A stretch of DNA of 64,000 bases from UA16 sp905478895 (GCA_943788495.1 CALSQO010000001.1:1566787-1630786); one strand, 5' to 3'. Counted from the stretch's first letter, positions 1 to 9,812 are shown. Numbers and translations are program-made. Notes: a model not told the origin generated them from the sequence alone.

Positions 1-474
1 GAGTTGTCTCCTGCCTCCAAAATGATTGTTCTTTTTACGGATGGGGAAAGCCATGAGGACGACGCCGTTAAGGCAGCGTCAACTGCAGCAGAAGCTGGAA
101 TTGAAGTACACACCATTGGCATGGGAAGTGCATCGGGCGCACCCATTCCACTCTACGACCGCTACGGCCGTGCGTCGGGATTCAAAAATGATGCCGACGG
201 CAATCCAATCGTTACGACCCTCGACGAGGCAACTCTCATCGAGACCGCTCGCGCCGGAAATGGCAGTTACATTCAAGCTGCTGGTGGATTGGTCAACATT
301 TCCCCTATTCTGCAAGCCATGAATGGCATGGAACAGGCAGAAGTCGCTACCATGTCCTATACCGATTATACGCATCACTTTCATTGGTTCTTCATTTTTG
401 CCGTCGCAATGCTCCTCCTCGAGGGCCTGATGAGTTCTGACTTGTTGCACCGACGCCATACTCCCACTCCATGA
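1..474 (+). CDS. batB: BatB-like von Willebrand factor A protein, C-terminal part
   Basis: The 5' end lies outside the window; the reading frame is open from base 1. The visible part is the second half of a VWA domain (hydrophobic strand followed by TDGESHEDD, then a Rossmann-like helix/strand pattern ending in HTIGMGS). One C-terminal membrane helix follows (about residues 125-142), with a short cytoplasmic tail. This matches Bacteroidota BatA/BatB proteins, which are membrane-anchored VWA proteins of the aerotolerance (Bat) operon. The stop overlaps the next start by 4 bases (ATGA), and batC, batD and batE homologues follow on the same strand, so this is an operon. I call it BatB instead of BatA because the TPR protein BatC follows directly. 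The precise role of Bat proteins is unsettled; envelope stress or metal-dependent MoxR chaperone work has been proposed. Confidence 0.85.
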   Translation, partial: ELSPASKMIVLFTDGESHEDDAVKAASTAAEAGIEVHTIGMGSASGAPIPLYDRYGRASGFKNDADGNPIVTTLDEATLIETARAGNGSYIQAAGGLVNISPILQAMNGMEQAEVATMSYTDYTHHFHWFFIFAVAMLLLEGLMSSDLLHRRHTPTP

Positions 475-1353
475 CAAGAATGAAAAATATCCAAGTCGGA
501 TTGGCCTTGTGCACCTGGTTGTTCTGTCACACCGTGATGGTTGGACAGAATGATGATTCGTTCGCAAAAGCCTCGATCATTGAGGGGATTCAACAATTTC
601 AAAATGGCGAGAAAGGCGCAGACAGCCTCTTTGCCTTGGGCGAAGTGCATTCTGAACTCGCTCCAATCGCTGCGTACAACCGGGGTCGGTCGATGCTGGA
701 AAATCAAGAAGGATTGACGGAAGCCCGCCAAGCCTTCCAGCGCGCGATTTCCAAAACAGAGGATGAATCACTTGTTGCTGATGCTTGGTACAACACGGCC
801 AATAGCCTCATGCTCGAACAGGATTTGGATGGTGCGATTGAAGGCTACAAGTCCGCTTTGCGCGTGAGTCCCGGGCATGATGCAGCCCGATTCAACTTGG
901 CTCAAGCAATTCGCATGAAGCAGGAGCAACAAGAGGACCAACAGGACGAGCAAAACCAGCAAGACCAACAAGACGAGCAAGACCAACAAGACCAGCAAGA
1001 CCAGCAAGACAGCAGACCAACAAGACCAGCAAGACCAGCAAGACGAGCAAGACCAACAGGACCAGCAAGACGAGCAAGACGAGCAAAACCAACAGGACCA
1101 GCAAAACGAGCAAGACCAGCAGGAGCAGCAAGACGAGCAAAACGAGCAAGACCAACAGGACCAACAGGACCAACAGGACCAACAGGACCAACAGGACCAG
1201 CAGGACCAGCCTCAGCAGGTGGAAGGACAGATATCCAAGGAAGACATGGAGAAAATATTAGAGAGTCTGGAAAGGTCTGAAGAAGAAATCCAGGCCAAAT
1301 TGCGAAAGGCAAAAGGCAAAGGACAAAAAGTGAAAATTGAAAAAGACTGGTAA
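471..1353 (+). CDS. batC: BatC-like TPR protein with Gln/Asp-rich repeat; apparent frameshift
   Basis: The N-terminal part has a signal peptide (about residues 1-25) and TPR-like helices (YNTANSLMLEQDLDGAIEGYKSAL). A long low-complexity stretch of QQDQQDEQ type follows. The original frame turns into Arg/Pro/Thr-rich sequence after about base 1008. The +1 frame carries on the Q/D/E repeat and ends in a sensible acidic/basic tail (SKEDMEKILESLERSEEE to KVKIEKDW), with its stop at 1351-1353, two bases before the batD start. Two missing bases in the repeat near 1008-1014 would restore one protein of about 294 residues. BatC proteins usually end in a similar Q/E/D-rich region. A replication slip or an assembly error in the repeat are both possible. 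Confidence 0.75.
920..1215 (+). repeat. low-complexity CAA-GAC/CAG-GAC repeat inside batC
   Basis: Degenerate tandem array of 6- to 9-base units (CAAGAC, CAGGAC, GAGCAA) coding for Gln, Asp and Glu. It produces long shadow frames on both strands, for example Leu/Val-rich frames on the minus strand. The apparent batC frameshift falls inside it. Confidence 0.85.
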
Positions 1354-1355
1354 GC

Positions 1356-3080
1356 ATGCGCAACCTGTTAACCATACGCCCCTTCGCTTTGAGCATTGCA
1401 TTCATGCTTTGCGCCATTGTCTTGGCTCAAGGTCAGGAATCGTTCAGTGTGACCATCAATAAAAACCCGGTGCGCAATGGAGAGACCGTGCAGCTCAGTC
1501 TCTCCATGAAGAACATTCGACTGAATGCGTCTGCCCCTCAAATCAATGGGCTAAAGCTATTGGGTGGACCCAGTACATCGCAGAATAACTCGTGGGTTAA
1601 CGGCGTCAGCAGTTCAGAAATCAAATACACGTATACCTACCAGGTACAATCCAACAAAGACATCAATGTTCCCAGCTACACCGTCGATGGGAGCACCCAA
1701 AAGCTTAGGAGCAATGCCTTTAAAATCAAAGTATTGCCGCGTTCGACCAAGCAAAAAAAACAAACAGGCTTAGGGGAATTAGCGTGCGTTATTGACCTCT
1801 CGAAGCGAAACGTTTTTGTGGGTGAGCCCCTTGTGGCTTCTTTCAAGATTTACAACCGAGCCAACAACCTCGACGTTCGGGAATACAATGTGCCTGAAAT
1901 GACGGGGTTTTGGAGCGAACAAATTGACATGCCGGATCCTCGCTGGGAATCAGAAGTCATCGAAGGCCGTCGCTACAACGTCGCCACGGTCAAAAAGGTG
2001 GTCTTATTTCCGCAGCAAACAGGGGAACTCACCATCGAAGGCTTCAATCTCGTCGGCTACAAAAGAACCTCCTTCTTCGATGGGAAAAATGTCACGGCTG
2101 AGGCCGACCCGATTCGGATTCAAGTCAAGCCACTTCCCGAACCGATCCCCTCCAATATGATTGGAGCATTCAGTCGGTTTGGATGCCAAGTCAAACAAAA
2201 TGCCTCGACGTGCAAGACCAATGAAGCACTCACGGTCGAATACATATTCAACGGAGATGGCCACCTCAAATTCATCCAAGAACCGAAATTGCAATGGCCG
2301 GGAGAATTTGAAGTCTACGATCCGGAAATCATCGATCGCATCAAAACAACCGCAAAGGGAGAATCGGGTTCGCGCACCTTTCGATATGTCGTCATCCCAC
2401 GTGCACCGGGTGAGTACAGCCTCCCCGCGGCAGAAGGCCAATGGTTTAATCTCCGCACGAAGGCATACTCCTCCTTGCCATCCTCGTCAAACACAATCAG
2501 CGTTGAACGTGGCGACGCAAGCGCTGGTTCGGGACTTAGCTACAATTCCAAAACCGATATTCAAGTTTTGAATCAGGACATTCGCTTCATTGTCACTGCA
2601 TGGAATGGATGTGGATTGGACCGAGATCGTTGGCAGTCCTCCCTCCCCTTATCGACCGGATGGCTCGCGCTTGGCCCCTGTCTACTTGGGCTTGTTTTCA
2701 TGACGAAACGTCGCCGCGAAGAGGACCGTAAGAATCCAAAGAAATCTCGGCAACGCAAGGCTAAAGCTACGGTGCGCAATGAACTACGAGCAGCCAAAAA
2801 ACACTTGAACAATCCGACCTTGTTCTTTCCTGCCCTCGGCCAAGGCCTTGAGGACTATTTGCTCGCAAAATTGACCTGGAATTCCAGCCAGTTCCAGCGT
2901 GACGCTATCCTGGAAGCCTTGCAATTGAATGCTCCCGACACGGTTGAAAGTTGGCAGATTCTATTGGATCAACTCGACATGGCGAGGTACGCTCCTGGCA
3001 CCATTCCAGCTCCTGATGAAATGCTGACGACATCTGAAAAACTGGTTGAACAAACGGAGAAATCATGGATCAAACGATGA
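1356..3080 (+). CDS. batD: BatD family oxygen-tolerance protein
   Basis: 574 residues. Signal peptide (about 1-27, ending AQGQE), then a large periplasmic region of repeated Ig-like beta domains (from FSVTINKNPVRNGETVQLSL), one membrane helix near residues 428-450 followed by a basic KRRREEDRK stretch, and a cytoplasmic C-terminal helical region. This is the standard layout of BatD (oxygen tolerance family). It starts two bases after the corrected batC stop and overlaps batE by an ATGA. BatD is thought to act with BatA/B/C/E in the envelope; its biochemical role is not known. The reading frame is intact. Confidence 0.9.
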   Translation: MRNLLTIRPFALSIAFMLCAIVLAQGQESFSVTINKNPVRNGETVQLSLSMKNIRLNASAPQINGLKLLGGPSTSQNNSWVNGVSSSEIKYTYTYQVQSNKDINVPSYTVDGSTQKLRSNAFKIKVLPRSTKQKKQTGLGELACVIDLSKRNVFVGEPLVASFKIYNRANNLDVREYNVPEMTGFWSEQIDMPDPRWESEVIEGRRYNVATVKKVVLFPQQTGELTIEGFNLVGYKRTSFFDGKNVTAEADPIRIQVKPLPEPIPSNMIGAFSRFGCQVKQNASTCKTNEALTVEYIFNGDGHLKFIQEPKLQWPGEFEVYDPEIIDRIKTTAKGESGSRTFRYVVIPRAPGEYSLPAAEGQWFNLRTKAYSSLPSSSNTISVERGDASAGSGLSYNSKTDIQVLNQDIRFIVTAWNGCGLDRDRWQSSLPLSTGWLALGPCLLGLVFMTKRRREEDRKNPKKSRQRKAKATVRNELRAAKKHLNNPTLFFPALGQGLEDYLLAKLTWNSSQFQRDAILEALQLNAPDTVESWQILLDQLDMARYAPGTIPAPDEMLTTSEKLVEQTEKSWIKR

Positions 3081-3862
3081 TGAACAAGGAACACATGCCG
3101 CACCGATTGCTCACTTTGATTGGGATTTTCGTATTGGCCATCTCGGCATCTATTGGTCAAACCGAAGCCATTTATCACGCCCAATTCGATTCCGCGAATG
3201 CCGCCTATGCACGAGGAGAGTTCAACGTGGCGCAATCGGAATACGAATCGCTTTTGGCGGACCGCGTTCACTTTGCGTCTGAATTCAACTTGGGCAATGC
3301 CTTTTTCAAGCAGCAAAAATACGGGCAAGCCATACTCCACTACGAACGGGCTCGGCAATTGACGCCCAATAACGAAGACTTGGAAACCAATTTGACTTTG
3401 GCGAATTCTCAAATCAGCGACCGCATTGAAGCCCTTCCGACAGCCGGTATTTCCAATCTATGGCAAGGCGTCATTGCACCGGGTCGGCATCTATTATGGC
3501 ACCGCCTCATGGTGCTATTTTGGACCCTTGGGTTCGGTGCACTCGCCGCACGATTGCTGTCTCAAAATTTTGGAAACCGCAGAATCCTGGGAACCCTTGG
3601 CACCAGCCTCTTGGCAGTTGGCATCGCTTTCATGTCATTATCTTGGGCTGCGCTGAACCGAATAAGCAACGACAAGTCAGCCATTGTTTTGGCTAACGAA
3701 TCCCCTGTTCGCAGCCAACCCGGCGATGCCGGAATGACCCTATTCATGATCCATGAAGGGACCAAAGTAGCCGTCATTCAGCAAGATTCTCGCTTTACAA
3801 AGATCAAACTTCCCAATGGCAATGTCGGTTGGATCGCATCCAATGACATGGAAACCATTTGA
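3077..3862 (+). CDS. batE: BatE-like TPR protein with C-terminal SH3 domain
   Basis: About 261 residues. Hydrophobic N-terminal signal, two TPR-type units (YHAQFDSANAAYARGEFNVAQSEYESLL; FNLGNAFFKQQKYGQAILHYERA), two membrane segments around residues 130-190, and a bacterial SH3-like domain at the end (ESPVRSQPGDAGMTLFMIHEGTKVAV to GNVGWIASNDME). The order TPR, membrane segments, SH3 fits BatE of Bacteroidota. An ATG at 3065 is also possible, but ATG 3077 gives the ATGA overlap with batD. This is the last gene of the Bat operon in the window; the next gene converges on it after 9 bases. Confidence 0.82.
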   Translation: MMNKEHMPHRLLTLIGIFVLAISASIGQTEAIYHAQFDSANAAYARGEFNVAQSEYESLLADRVHFASEFNLGNAFFKQQKYGQAILHYERARQLTPNNEDLETNLTLANSQISDRIEALPTAGISNLWQGVIAPGRHLLWHRLMVLFWTLGFGALAARLLSQNFGNRRILGTLGTSLLAVGIAFMSLSWAALNRISNDKSAIVLANESPVRSQPGDAGMTLFMIHEGTKVAVIQQDSRFTKIKLPNGNVGWIASNDMETI

Positions 3863-3871
3863 GGAAGCGCT

Positions 3872-6800
3872 CTACTTGAGTACTTCCAAAGGCCATTGAT
3901 CAGATTGACCGGAGGCGTTCCACCCCATGGCACGGTACAGTCCGTTCGACCACCCCTTGGTAGGCAACACACATTGACCGGAACCGTCCGCTCGTGCCTC
4001 GAACATCAATTGACCCGAAACGGCACTGAACACGCGAACCGTTGAACCGGGCATCCATCCCCGTGTTGTTGCCGCTTCATTGGCTGGATTTGGAAATCCA
4101 TGCACTTGAGATTCCATGGCCTCACTCACACTTTCCGGCTGTGCCAAATCGTACAAAATAATGTCATCTAAGGCCGCCTCGATGAGGGAACCACCGTCCA
4201 AATATTCACCAAGTGTCGTGCTATCCGAGGCGATAAACCGCATTTGAAAAGCATCGGTAGGCTCGATTACATCAGCTACACGGAAGGCCATTCGACGCCA
4301 TGAGATATCCTGTTGAAGGGTGTTTTCAAGGTATTGCCATGAGGATCCACCATCATTTGAAATCTCCACTTGCCACCAATCCGATGCTGGATTTGCGCCC
4401 GACGCGGGTGCATTGGTATACCAACGCCAATACGTCATAACGGGATCCTCAAAAGCCGTCAAGTCAATGATCGGAGAGACAAGGGTTGTCTTTCCTGCAT
4501 CCACGTCATTCACGCCAATGCCATCATTGACGCCGGGGTTGAGACCGGTAATGAACGCATACCCCGCGAGGCCAATGGTATGGTCCGATGTTGGTGCCAC
4601 GATGGTCGAAGGATCGTTCATTTCAGCATATGACCCCACTGGAATGGACTCTTCCCAGATGCCCGTGGTCGCGTTGTCAATCCCCGGAAGTCCTGTGGTC
4701 CAACCACCAAAGTCAGAATACTCATCCGAATCGTTGATGAGCATTGGTTCCACTCCGATAAGGACATAATTGGGCAAATTGGGATAGGGCACATTGGCCG
4801 CTGCAAAAGGCGTTACCGCTGCGATGCCACCAAAGTCATCTGTGATGCCCATGTAGTAGGCGACCACGCTGCCTTCGTCCTGTGCAGGAATGGAAGCGGT
4901 GAATGTAGATGAGCCCTCCTCATTGTCCATTTCAACTTCCGTCCATTCGCCACCGGCTTCCGTTCGGTACCAGAGGCGGACCGCATCAAAATAGAGGTTG
5001 TATGGGAACACGATGTCCGTTTCAGCTTCAATGACCAACGTCTCCTCTGCCGGAGCAAATTCCACCGGTGCGTGATCAATCTCCGCATAAGAGAAGACGG
5101 AAATGCCATGGATGTCGAAGCCTTCTACAATGGCTGCTGCATTCGGCGTGCCGTTGCTCAAGTCGCCGTCATCGTCATCTGCTTGCAGCACATCGATCAA
5201 AACGTCTGTGTAGGCCTGTCCTTCGTTGCCGTTTTGAACGGTCGCTTGGAGTCCCGGATACGCATCAATGAACAAGGCCATCGTCGCATCCCAATCCCCT
5301 CCCATCAATAAATGGGTGTCGTACCAAGCCCCACAAATGATTTCACCATCCGCGTGGACTTCGCCGACCAAATCTTCGGGATACACCTTTGGCTCTGCAT
5401 CATACTTGCGAATGCCGTCTTCATTGTCCGTGTAAAATCCTTTTCCTATTTCGGCGATGTCACCCAAACTCATGGCCCAAAAATCGGCATAGCCTTCGTT
5501 CATGGCGCCATTATTGAAACCAGCACCGAGCGAATTGTAGTAGTAGTCATTGATTCCATGGCCGTATTCGTGCCAAACCACATCTGCAATTAAGGAAGTA
5601 GGATTGCATCCACCTCCGGTATCGTAAAAATTGACACTGATGCCATCATAGAAAGCGTTGCACTCCCCTTCTACGTCAATATTCGTGGTCATTGAAAAGT
5701 CCAAGGCCGTGAAATTCGGCATGTACGATTTCATGTGCTCATGAATCAAAGAGACCGAACGATACGCTGAGCGTTCTTTGACATTGCCCAGGTCATCGAG
5801 GTTCAAATCGTTGTAGCCGTCTTCGAACTGAACTCCTACCTGTGGTGTTGTGCCGTTGGTGTATACCGTGCTCCACGATCCTGAGAGTTCCACCAGCGTG
5901 AACTGGGATCCAGATGCGCTGCTGATGAAGCCACCGTCCACATCCGTTGTCACCGCTCCGCCGTCAATGGGCAAAAACAACATTGGCAACGGCATTTCTA
6001 CGGACGCTTCGTACGGATACATTTCATTGATTGTGGACTGAACCACACCGCTAATGACCAGCGCCTCAGCCGGTCGGTCCAAGCCCATTCGCTTCACAAC
6101 ACGTTCCGGCTTGGAATCCGATGCCGGCATGCTGACACGGCCATCGATGTGCACGACCCGATTTTGACGCATCAAGACTTCACCGCTATGAATATCCACC
6201 CAAGTTTCGTATCGACGTGGAATGGCTCCAACCCGTCCATTGACAAATACCGTTTGGACCAATCGCCAGTCCAACAATTCCTGGTCACCTGTTAAGGGAA
6301 CCAATCGCATGGTGCCCATTTCTGGAGTGCTCCACTCATCGAGTTGCACTCCTGCAGAAGCCGCTTCTTGGATGGCCATCCCGCTCAACGCATTACCATC
6401 AGGCATCTCAACATCGCGGTACCAGTCTGCTCCCCACATGACCAGTTGGTCGTTCCACCATTTCGTTACAATTTTACCGCCTTCTACGGGAATTCCGTCA
6501 ACATTTTGTTGCGCGAAGGCCCACTGGTGCCGTCCCGTGGTGGTTTGTGTGGTCCATTCTCCTTGGAATTCCACCCCGAACAATGCCAACTCGTTCGCAA
6601 CAAAGGAGCTCGCCTTTTGGGCAATGCCCGTGCCTGCAATTTCAATTGCCGGACCAAAGGCCCGGTGCGGCAAACCCGTCCGCGGACTCATGATTGAACG
6701 CCATTTCGGGTGATTCAAAGACCAATCTGCCCATTCCGACTGATTTCTCAGTATTGCCTGTTGTTGTTCTTCGGGCATTTCATCTTTGACATCCAAGCGA

Positions 6801-6931
6801 ACCTCAAATGGGTCAATGGAAAGCGATGGTGTATGAATGGCAAATGGCTCGCCCTGCGCCGAAGCCATGGAAGCGAATGCAATGGTAAAGCAAAGGAAAA
6901 GAGTACGATAAATCATGCTGCTTGTTTTCAA
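3872..6931 (-). CDS. secreted M36 (fungalysin-like) zinc metallopeptidase with T9SS sorting domain
   Basis: 1019 residues. Signal peptide ends ASAQG at about residue 26. An N-terminal propeptide region (about 90-260, GRHQWAFAQQNVDGIPVEGG) is of the FTP/PepSY type found in M36/M4 enzymes. The zinc motif HEYGH is at residues 454-458, with the third ligand in NEGYADFWA (Glu 479), typical of gluzincins of family M36. A beta-sandwich region follows (about 590-690), then a choice-of-anchor/MAM-like domain (about 700-930, with DWWQVEISNDGGSSW). The end is a type A T9SS sorting domain (HGFPNPANEAA to the final VLK). Predicted to be an extracellular protease for protein breakdown. It is monocistronic, convergent with batE and divergent from the DUF3089 gene. 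The reading frame is intact. Confidence 0.9.
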   Translation of the reverse strand: MKTSSMIYRTLFLCFTIAFASMASAQGEPFAIHTPSLSIDPFEVRLDVKDEMPEEQQQAILRNQSEWADWSLNHPKWRSIMSPRTGLPHRAFGPAIEIAGTGIAQKASSFVANELALFGVEFQGEWTTQTTTGRHQWAFAQQNVDGIPVEGGKIVTKWWNDQLVMWGADWYRDVEMPDGNALSGMAIQEAASAGVQLDEWSTPEMGTMRLVPLTGDQELLDWRLVQTVFVNGRVGAIPRRYETWVDIHSGEVLMRQNRVVHIDGRVSMPASDSKPERVVKRMGLDRPAEALVISGVVQSTINEMYPYEASVEMPLPMLFLPIDGGAVTTDVDGGFISSASGSQFTLVELSGSWSTVYTNGTTPQVGVQFEDGYNDLNLDDLGNVKERSAYRSVSLIHEHMKSYMPNFTALDFSMTTNIDVEGECNAFYDGISVNFYDTGGGCNPTSLIADVVWHEYGHGINDYYYNSLGAGFNNGAMNEGYADFWAMSLGDIAEIGKGFYTDNEDGIRKYDAEPKVYPEDLVGEVHADGEIICGAWYDTHLLMGGDWDATMALFIDAYPGLQATVQNGNEGQAYTDVLIDVLQADDDDGDLSNGTPNAAAIVEGFDIHGISVFSYAEIDHAPVEFAPAEETLVIEAETDIVFPYNLYFDAVRLWYRTEAGGEWTEVEMDNEEGSSTFTASIPAQDEGSVVAYYMGITDDFGGIAAVTPFAAANVPYPNLPNYVLIGVEPMLINDSDEYSDFGGWTTGLPGIDNATTGIWEESIPVGSYAEMNDPSTIVAPTSDHTIGLAGYAFITGLNPGVNDGIGVNDVDAGKTTLVSPIIDLTAFEDPVMTYWRWYTNAPASGANPASDWWQVEISNDGGSSWQYLENTLQQDISWRRMAFRVADVIEPTDAFQMRFIASDSTTLGEYLDGGSLIEAALDDIILYDLAQPESVSEAMESQVHGFPNPANEAATTRGWMPGSTVRVFSAVSGQLMFEARADGSGQCVLPTKGWSNGLYRAMGWNASGQSDQWPLEVLK

Positions 6932-6988
6932 ATGGTTGCGATGGTCACTGCAAATAAAACCACTTGTTTCGCATCTTTGTTGCTCCAG

Positions 6989-8019
6989 ATGGAAAAAGTT
7001 TCAATTACCGCTCTAGGATTCGCACTTCTGTGCTTAGGATGCACTCTCTCAGGTTGCAACCGTGGTCTTCAATCCCCAGAAGAGCTCATTTGGAATGAAC
7101 ACCGAGCCCCGGATTATTCAAATGCAGACGAGTGGGCGGCACTTCCAGGCCGCGAGGACACTGCGGACGAGCTTCCAAAAAACTTACCGGAAGATGCGGC
7201 TGTTTACGATGAAGAGGAATTGCCCGTCGATGTCTTTTTCATTTATCCTACGCAATATTTCGAAGGCGAATGGTGGAATGCCTCACTGGACGACAAGGCA
7301 ATCAATCAAGTCACCGATGACTACCCCATGAGGCTTCAAGCAAGCGCTTTTCAAATGGGTGGGAAATTGTACGCCCCGCGCTACCGGCAAGCGCACATTG
7401 GTGTATTTACATGGCAAGACAGCACCAGCTATGCTGCCATTGAACTGGCGTATGCGGATGTCAAGGCTGCGTTTCAACATTACCTCAGTTATTGGAACGA
7501 TGGTCGAAAAATCATTCTGGCGGGCCACAGCCAAGGCAGCTGGCACATGCGCTGGTTGCTCCAAGAGTTTTTCGATGACCAACCCCTTCAGTCAAAGCTT
7601 GTCGCTGCCTATGGACCCGGCTTCGACTGGTATGCCTCAGATTTTAAATCCATCCCCGAATGCACAGCCCCGGACCAGGTCGGTTGCGCTTGCTCTTGGA
7701 TGACGTATGGAGGCTCTTACAAACCGCCTTGGTTGGGCTACAAAAAAGAAGATCCCATCTGCACCCACCCCGTCACCTGGGATCGCTCTGCACCTCGCAA
7801 CGACCAAACAAAGCACGCAGGAGTGGTGCTTTCTAAAATGAAATTTGCTCACGAGCAAGCGCTTGTGGCGACCATTGACGCGGTGTTTTGAGCTTGGCGC
7901 AACCTGACGTTCCCTTTGGCAAGCAATTGCAACGCGACAACTGGCACATCGGCGATATCAATCTTTTCTGGATGAATATTCGTGAGAATGCTCGTTTGCG
8001 TGCAGTGCAAGACATCTGA
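6989..8019 (+). CDS. DUF3089 alpha/beta-hydrolase-like lipoprotein; apparent frameshift near the 3' end
   Basis: ATG 6989 begins a lipoprotein signal with lipobox LSGC. It is preferred to upstream in-frame starts because the divergent gene's promoter region lies there and a TAnnTTTG-like element (CATCTTTG, 6972-6979) precedes it. The DUF3089 features are visible: VDVFFIYPTQYF near the N-terminus and the nucleophile elbow GHSQGSWH (Ser) in the middle. The frame stops at 7889-7891. The -1 frame then continues with the family's usual ending (HIGDINLFWMNIRENARLRA) to a stop at 8017-8019. One missing G near 7881-7884 would give a single protein of about 343 residues. The substrate is unknown; lipase or esterase activity is a guess from the fold. 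Confidence 0.78.
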
Positions 8020-8079
8020 CCACACGGAGCGCGCATGACAACACCCTTGAGAACGCACCTAGAAGCACCTAGAACGCAC

Positions 8080-8138
8080 CTGAGATTCGTTTAATTAACG
8101 ACAAACACGTGTAACATATCGCTCAGGGGTTTTTTTTC
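8080..8138 (+). terminator. possible terminator downstream of the DUF3089 gene
   Basis: CCTGAG (8081-8086) can pair with CTCAGG (8122-8127), directly before eight T residues. The loop is long (about 35 bases) and holds its own palindrome ACACGTGT (8104-8111). Stretch 8020-8180 holds no gene; short imperfect repeats of AGAACGCACCT lie at 8049-8085. Confidence 0.35.
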
Positions 8139-8150
8139 ATGTTATTTTAT

Positions 8151-8158
8151 TATCTTTA
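8151..8158 (+). promoter_or_regulatory. Bacteroidota -7 element TATCTTTA before the collagen-like gene
   Basis: TATCTTTA fits the TAnnTTTG -7 consensus with one mismatch and lies about 22 bases before the ATG at 8181. No clear TTG was found 19-20 bases upstream. Confidence 0.45.
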
Positions 8159-8180
8159 GACACAACCAAAGCCGTTTCGA

Positions 8181-9812
8181 ATGACCAACTTGAAAGACTT
8201 ATTGCCTCAGCACATGTGTGGGATGATTGTGTTATGTGCCATTTCCTCAATCCTAGGATTGTCGAGTATTCAAGCACAGGTCGCATCCGGAAATCCATGC
8301 AATGGCATACCGTACAACATTGATGCAGACTGCAGTGGCACAATAAACACCCAAGATTTATTGTCTTTCCTTCCCTTCATCGGCTTTGACTTTGCGGCAG
8401 ACATTGACTCTTTGAGCCTTGATTTGGAATATGCCAACGACACGCTATTTTTATTGAACCTCAGTGGCGCATTGATTGATGCTGTGGAACTCGGTTTTGT
8501 GGACGGCATTGACGGCGCTCAGGGACCGCAAGGTGATCCCGGCATGGACGGCGCCCAAGGCCCGCAAGGTGATCCCGGCATGGACGGCGCCCAAGGCCCG
8601 CAAGGGGAGCCCGGCATGGACGGCGCTGAGGGACCGCAAGGGGAGCCCGGCATGGACGGCGCTGAGGGACCGCAAGGGGAGCCCGGCATGGACGGCGCTG
8701 AGGGACCGCAAGGGGAGCCCGGCATGGACGGCGCTGAGGGACCGCAAGGTGAGCCCGGCATGGACGGCGCTGAGGGACCGCAAGGAGCAAGTGCTTATGA
8801 AGTATGGCTTGACCATGAGGGTTCTGGAACCATCGAAGAATTTTTGATCAGTTTAGTCGGTGAGACAGGGCCACAAGGTGAGCCCGGAATGGACGGTGCG
8901 CAAGGACCGCAAGGTGAGCCCGGAATGGACGGTGTGCAAGGACCGCAAGGTGAGCCCGGAATGGACGGTGCGCAAGGACCGCAAGGAGAGCCCGGAATGG
9001 ACGGTGCGCAAGGACCGCAAGGAGAGCCCGGAATGGACGGTGCGCAAGGACCGCAAGGTGAGCCCGGAATGGACGGCGCTCAGGGACCGCAAGGTGAGCC
9101 CGGAATGGACGGTGCTCAGGGACCGCAAGGTGAGCCCGGAATGGACGGTGCGCAAGGCGCTAGTGCATACGAAATTTGGCTGAGCCTTGGAAACACGGGC
9201 AGCGAGCAAGATTTCCTTGATTATCTATCCGGAAATGCTGCTTTCGCACCTTCCACACATGGGGTATTTGACTCAGAATCAAATGGATCAATTTTTGTCA
9301 TTGAGCATGCAACATCTACGCTGTCCATTGAGCTGTGGGGATCCTCCGGAGGTGATGGTGGCGATATTTGTGGCTCCATGCCGGGTCAGGCAGATTGCTC
9401 GCTTTGCAATGCGGAAGGCGGCGCGGGTGGCGCGGCGTTGAAACTCATTAGCATGGTCTACAACCTTGCGAACGGTGACACATTGCAATTGATTCAAGGC
9501 GATATCGGAATGGCAGGTGAACTGGTTTCTTGCGAAGTGGGATCAACCGGATGGGTGGATTGGAATTGTGGTCCCGCTGCAAATGGGGAAGACGGAGGCA
9601 TCACGCAATTGCTGCTCAATGGCAATGTCATCGCAGAAATATCGGGCGGTTTGGCGGGGGCAGGAGCTTGCATTGGTTGCCAAGGCAATGGGTGCTTTGC
9701 GGGCGAAGAGGGAGCGAGCGGAGCGTTGCAATCGATTGCACCTTGGGTTTCCGTACTTTCCACCGAAACCTTGGATGCGCCAACTGGATCCCGTATGATT
9801 CTGCGGTACTGA
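8181..9812 (+). CDS. secreted collagen-like repeat protein with N-terminal EF-hand-like motif
   Basis: 543 residues. Signal peptide (about 1-33, ending IQAQ), then an EF-hand/dockerin-like segment (NIDADCSGTINTQDLLSFL) and a short linker. Two blocks of 12-residue collagen-like repeats follow (GPQGEPGMDGAQ type: about seven units, then about eight), each block ending in the GASAYE.WL....G...DFL motif that is common in phage-tail and surface collagen-like proteins. The last 180 residues are Gly-rich with paired Cys residues (CSLCN, CIGCQGNGC) and may form a compact trimeric head. No T9SS domain is visible. The Gly-X-Y repeats suggest a trimeric extracellular fibre; function unknown. The EF-hand-like motif recurs in four other proteins of this window. 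Confidence 0.8.
   Translation: MTNLKDLLPQHMCGMIVLCAISSILGLSSIQAQVASGNPCNGIPYNIDADCSGTINTQDLLSFLPFIGFDFAADIDSLSLDLEYANDTLFLLNLSGALIDAVELGFVDGIDGAQGPQGDPGMDGAQGPQGDPGMDGAQGPQGEPGMDGAEGPQGEPGMDGAEGPQGEPGMDGAEGPQGEPGMDGAEGPQGEPGMDGAEGPQGASAYEVWLDHEGSGTIEEFLISLVGETGPQGEPGMDGAQGPQGEPGMDGVQGPQGEPGMDGAQGPQGEPGMDGAQGPQGEPGMDGAQGPQGEPGMDGAQGPQGEPGMDGAQGPQGEPGMDGAQGASAYEIWLSLGNTGSEQDFLDYLSGNAAFAPSTHGVFDSESNGSIFVIEHATSTLSIELWGSSGGDGGDICGSMPGQADCSLCNAEGGAGGAALKLISMVYNLANGDTLQLIQGDIGMAGELVSCEVGSTGWVDWNCGPAANGEDGGITQLLLNGNVIAEISGGLAGAGACIGCQGNGCFAGEEGASGALQSIAPWVSVLSTETLDAPTGSRMILRY
8513..8785 (+). repeat. 36-bp tandem repeats, collagen-like block 1
   Basis: About 7.5 nearly identical 36-bp units coding for GPQG[DE]PGMDGA[QE]. 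The first units have D and Q and later ones E and E, so repeats expanded by local duplication. Confidence 0.9.
8866..9153 (+). repeat. 36-bp tandem repeats, collagen-like block 2
   Basis: Eight 36-bp units coding for GPQGEPGMDG[AV]Q. They are more uniform than block 1 and use GGA where block 1 uses GGC for Gly. Confidence 0.9.

Noticed and set aside
768..1417. Leu/Val- or Ala/Gly-rich frames on the minus strand of batC
   Set aside because: They are shadows of the Gln/Asp repeat and have no start context or family.
8451..9209. Long frames on other strands of the collagen repeats
   Set aside because: Created by the 36-bp repeat having no stops in several frames; only the plus frame with signal peptide and head domain makes sense.
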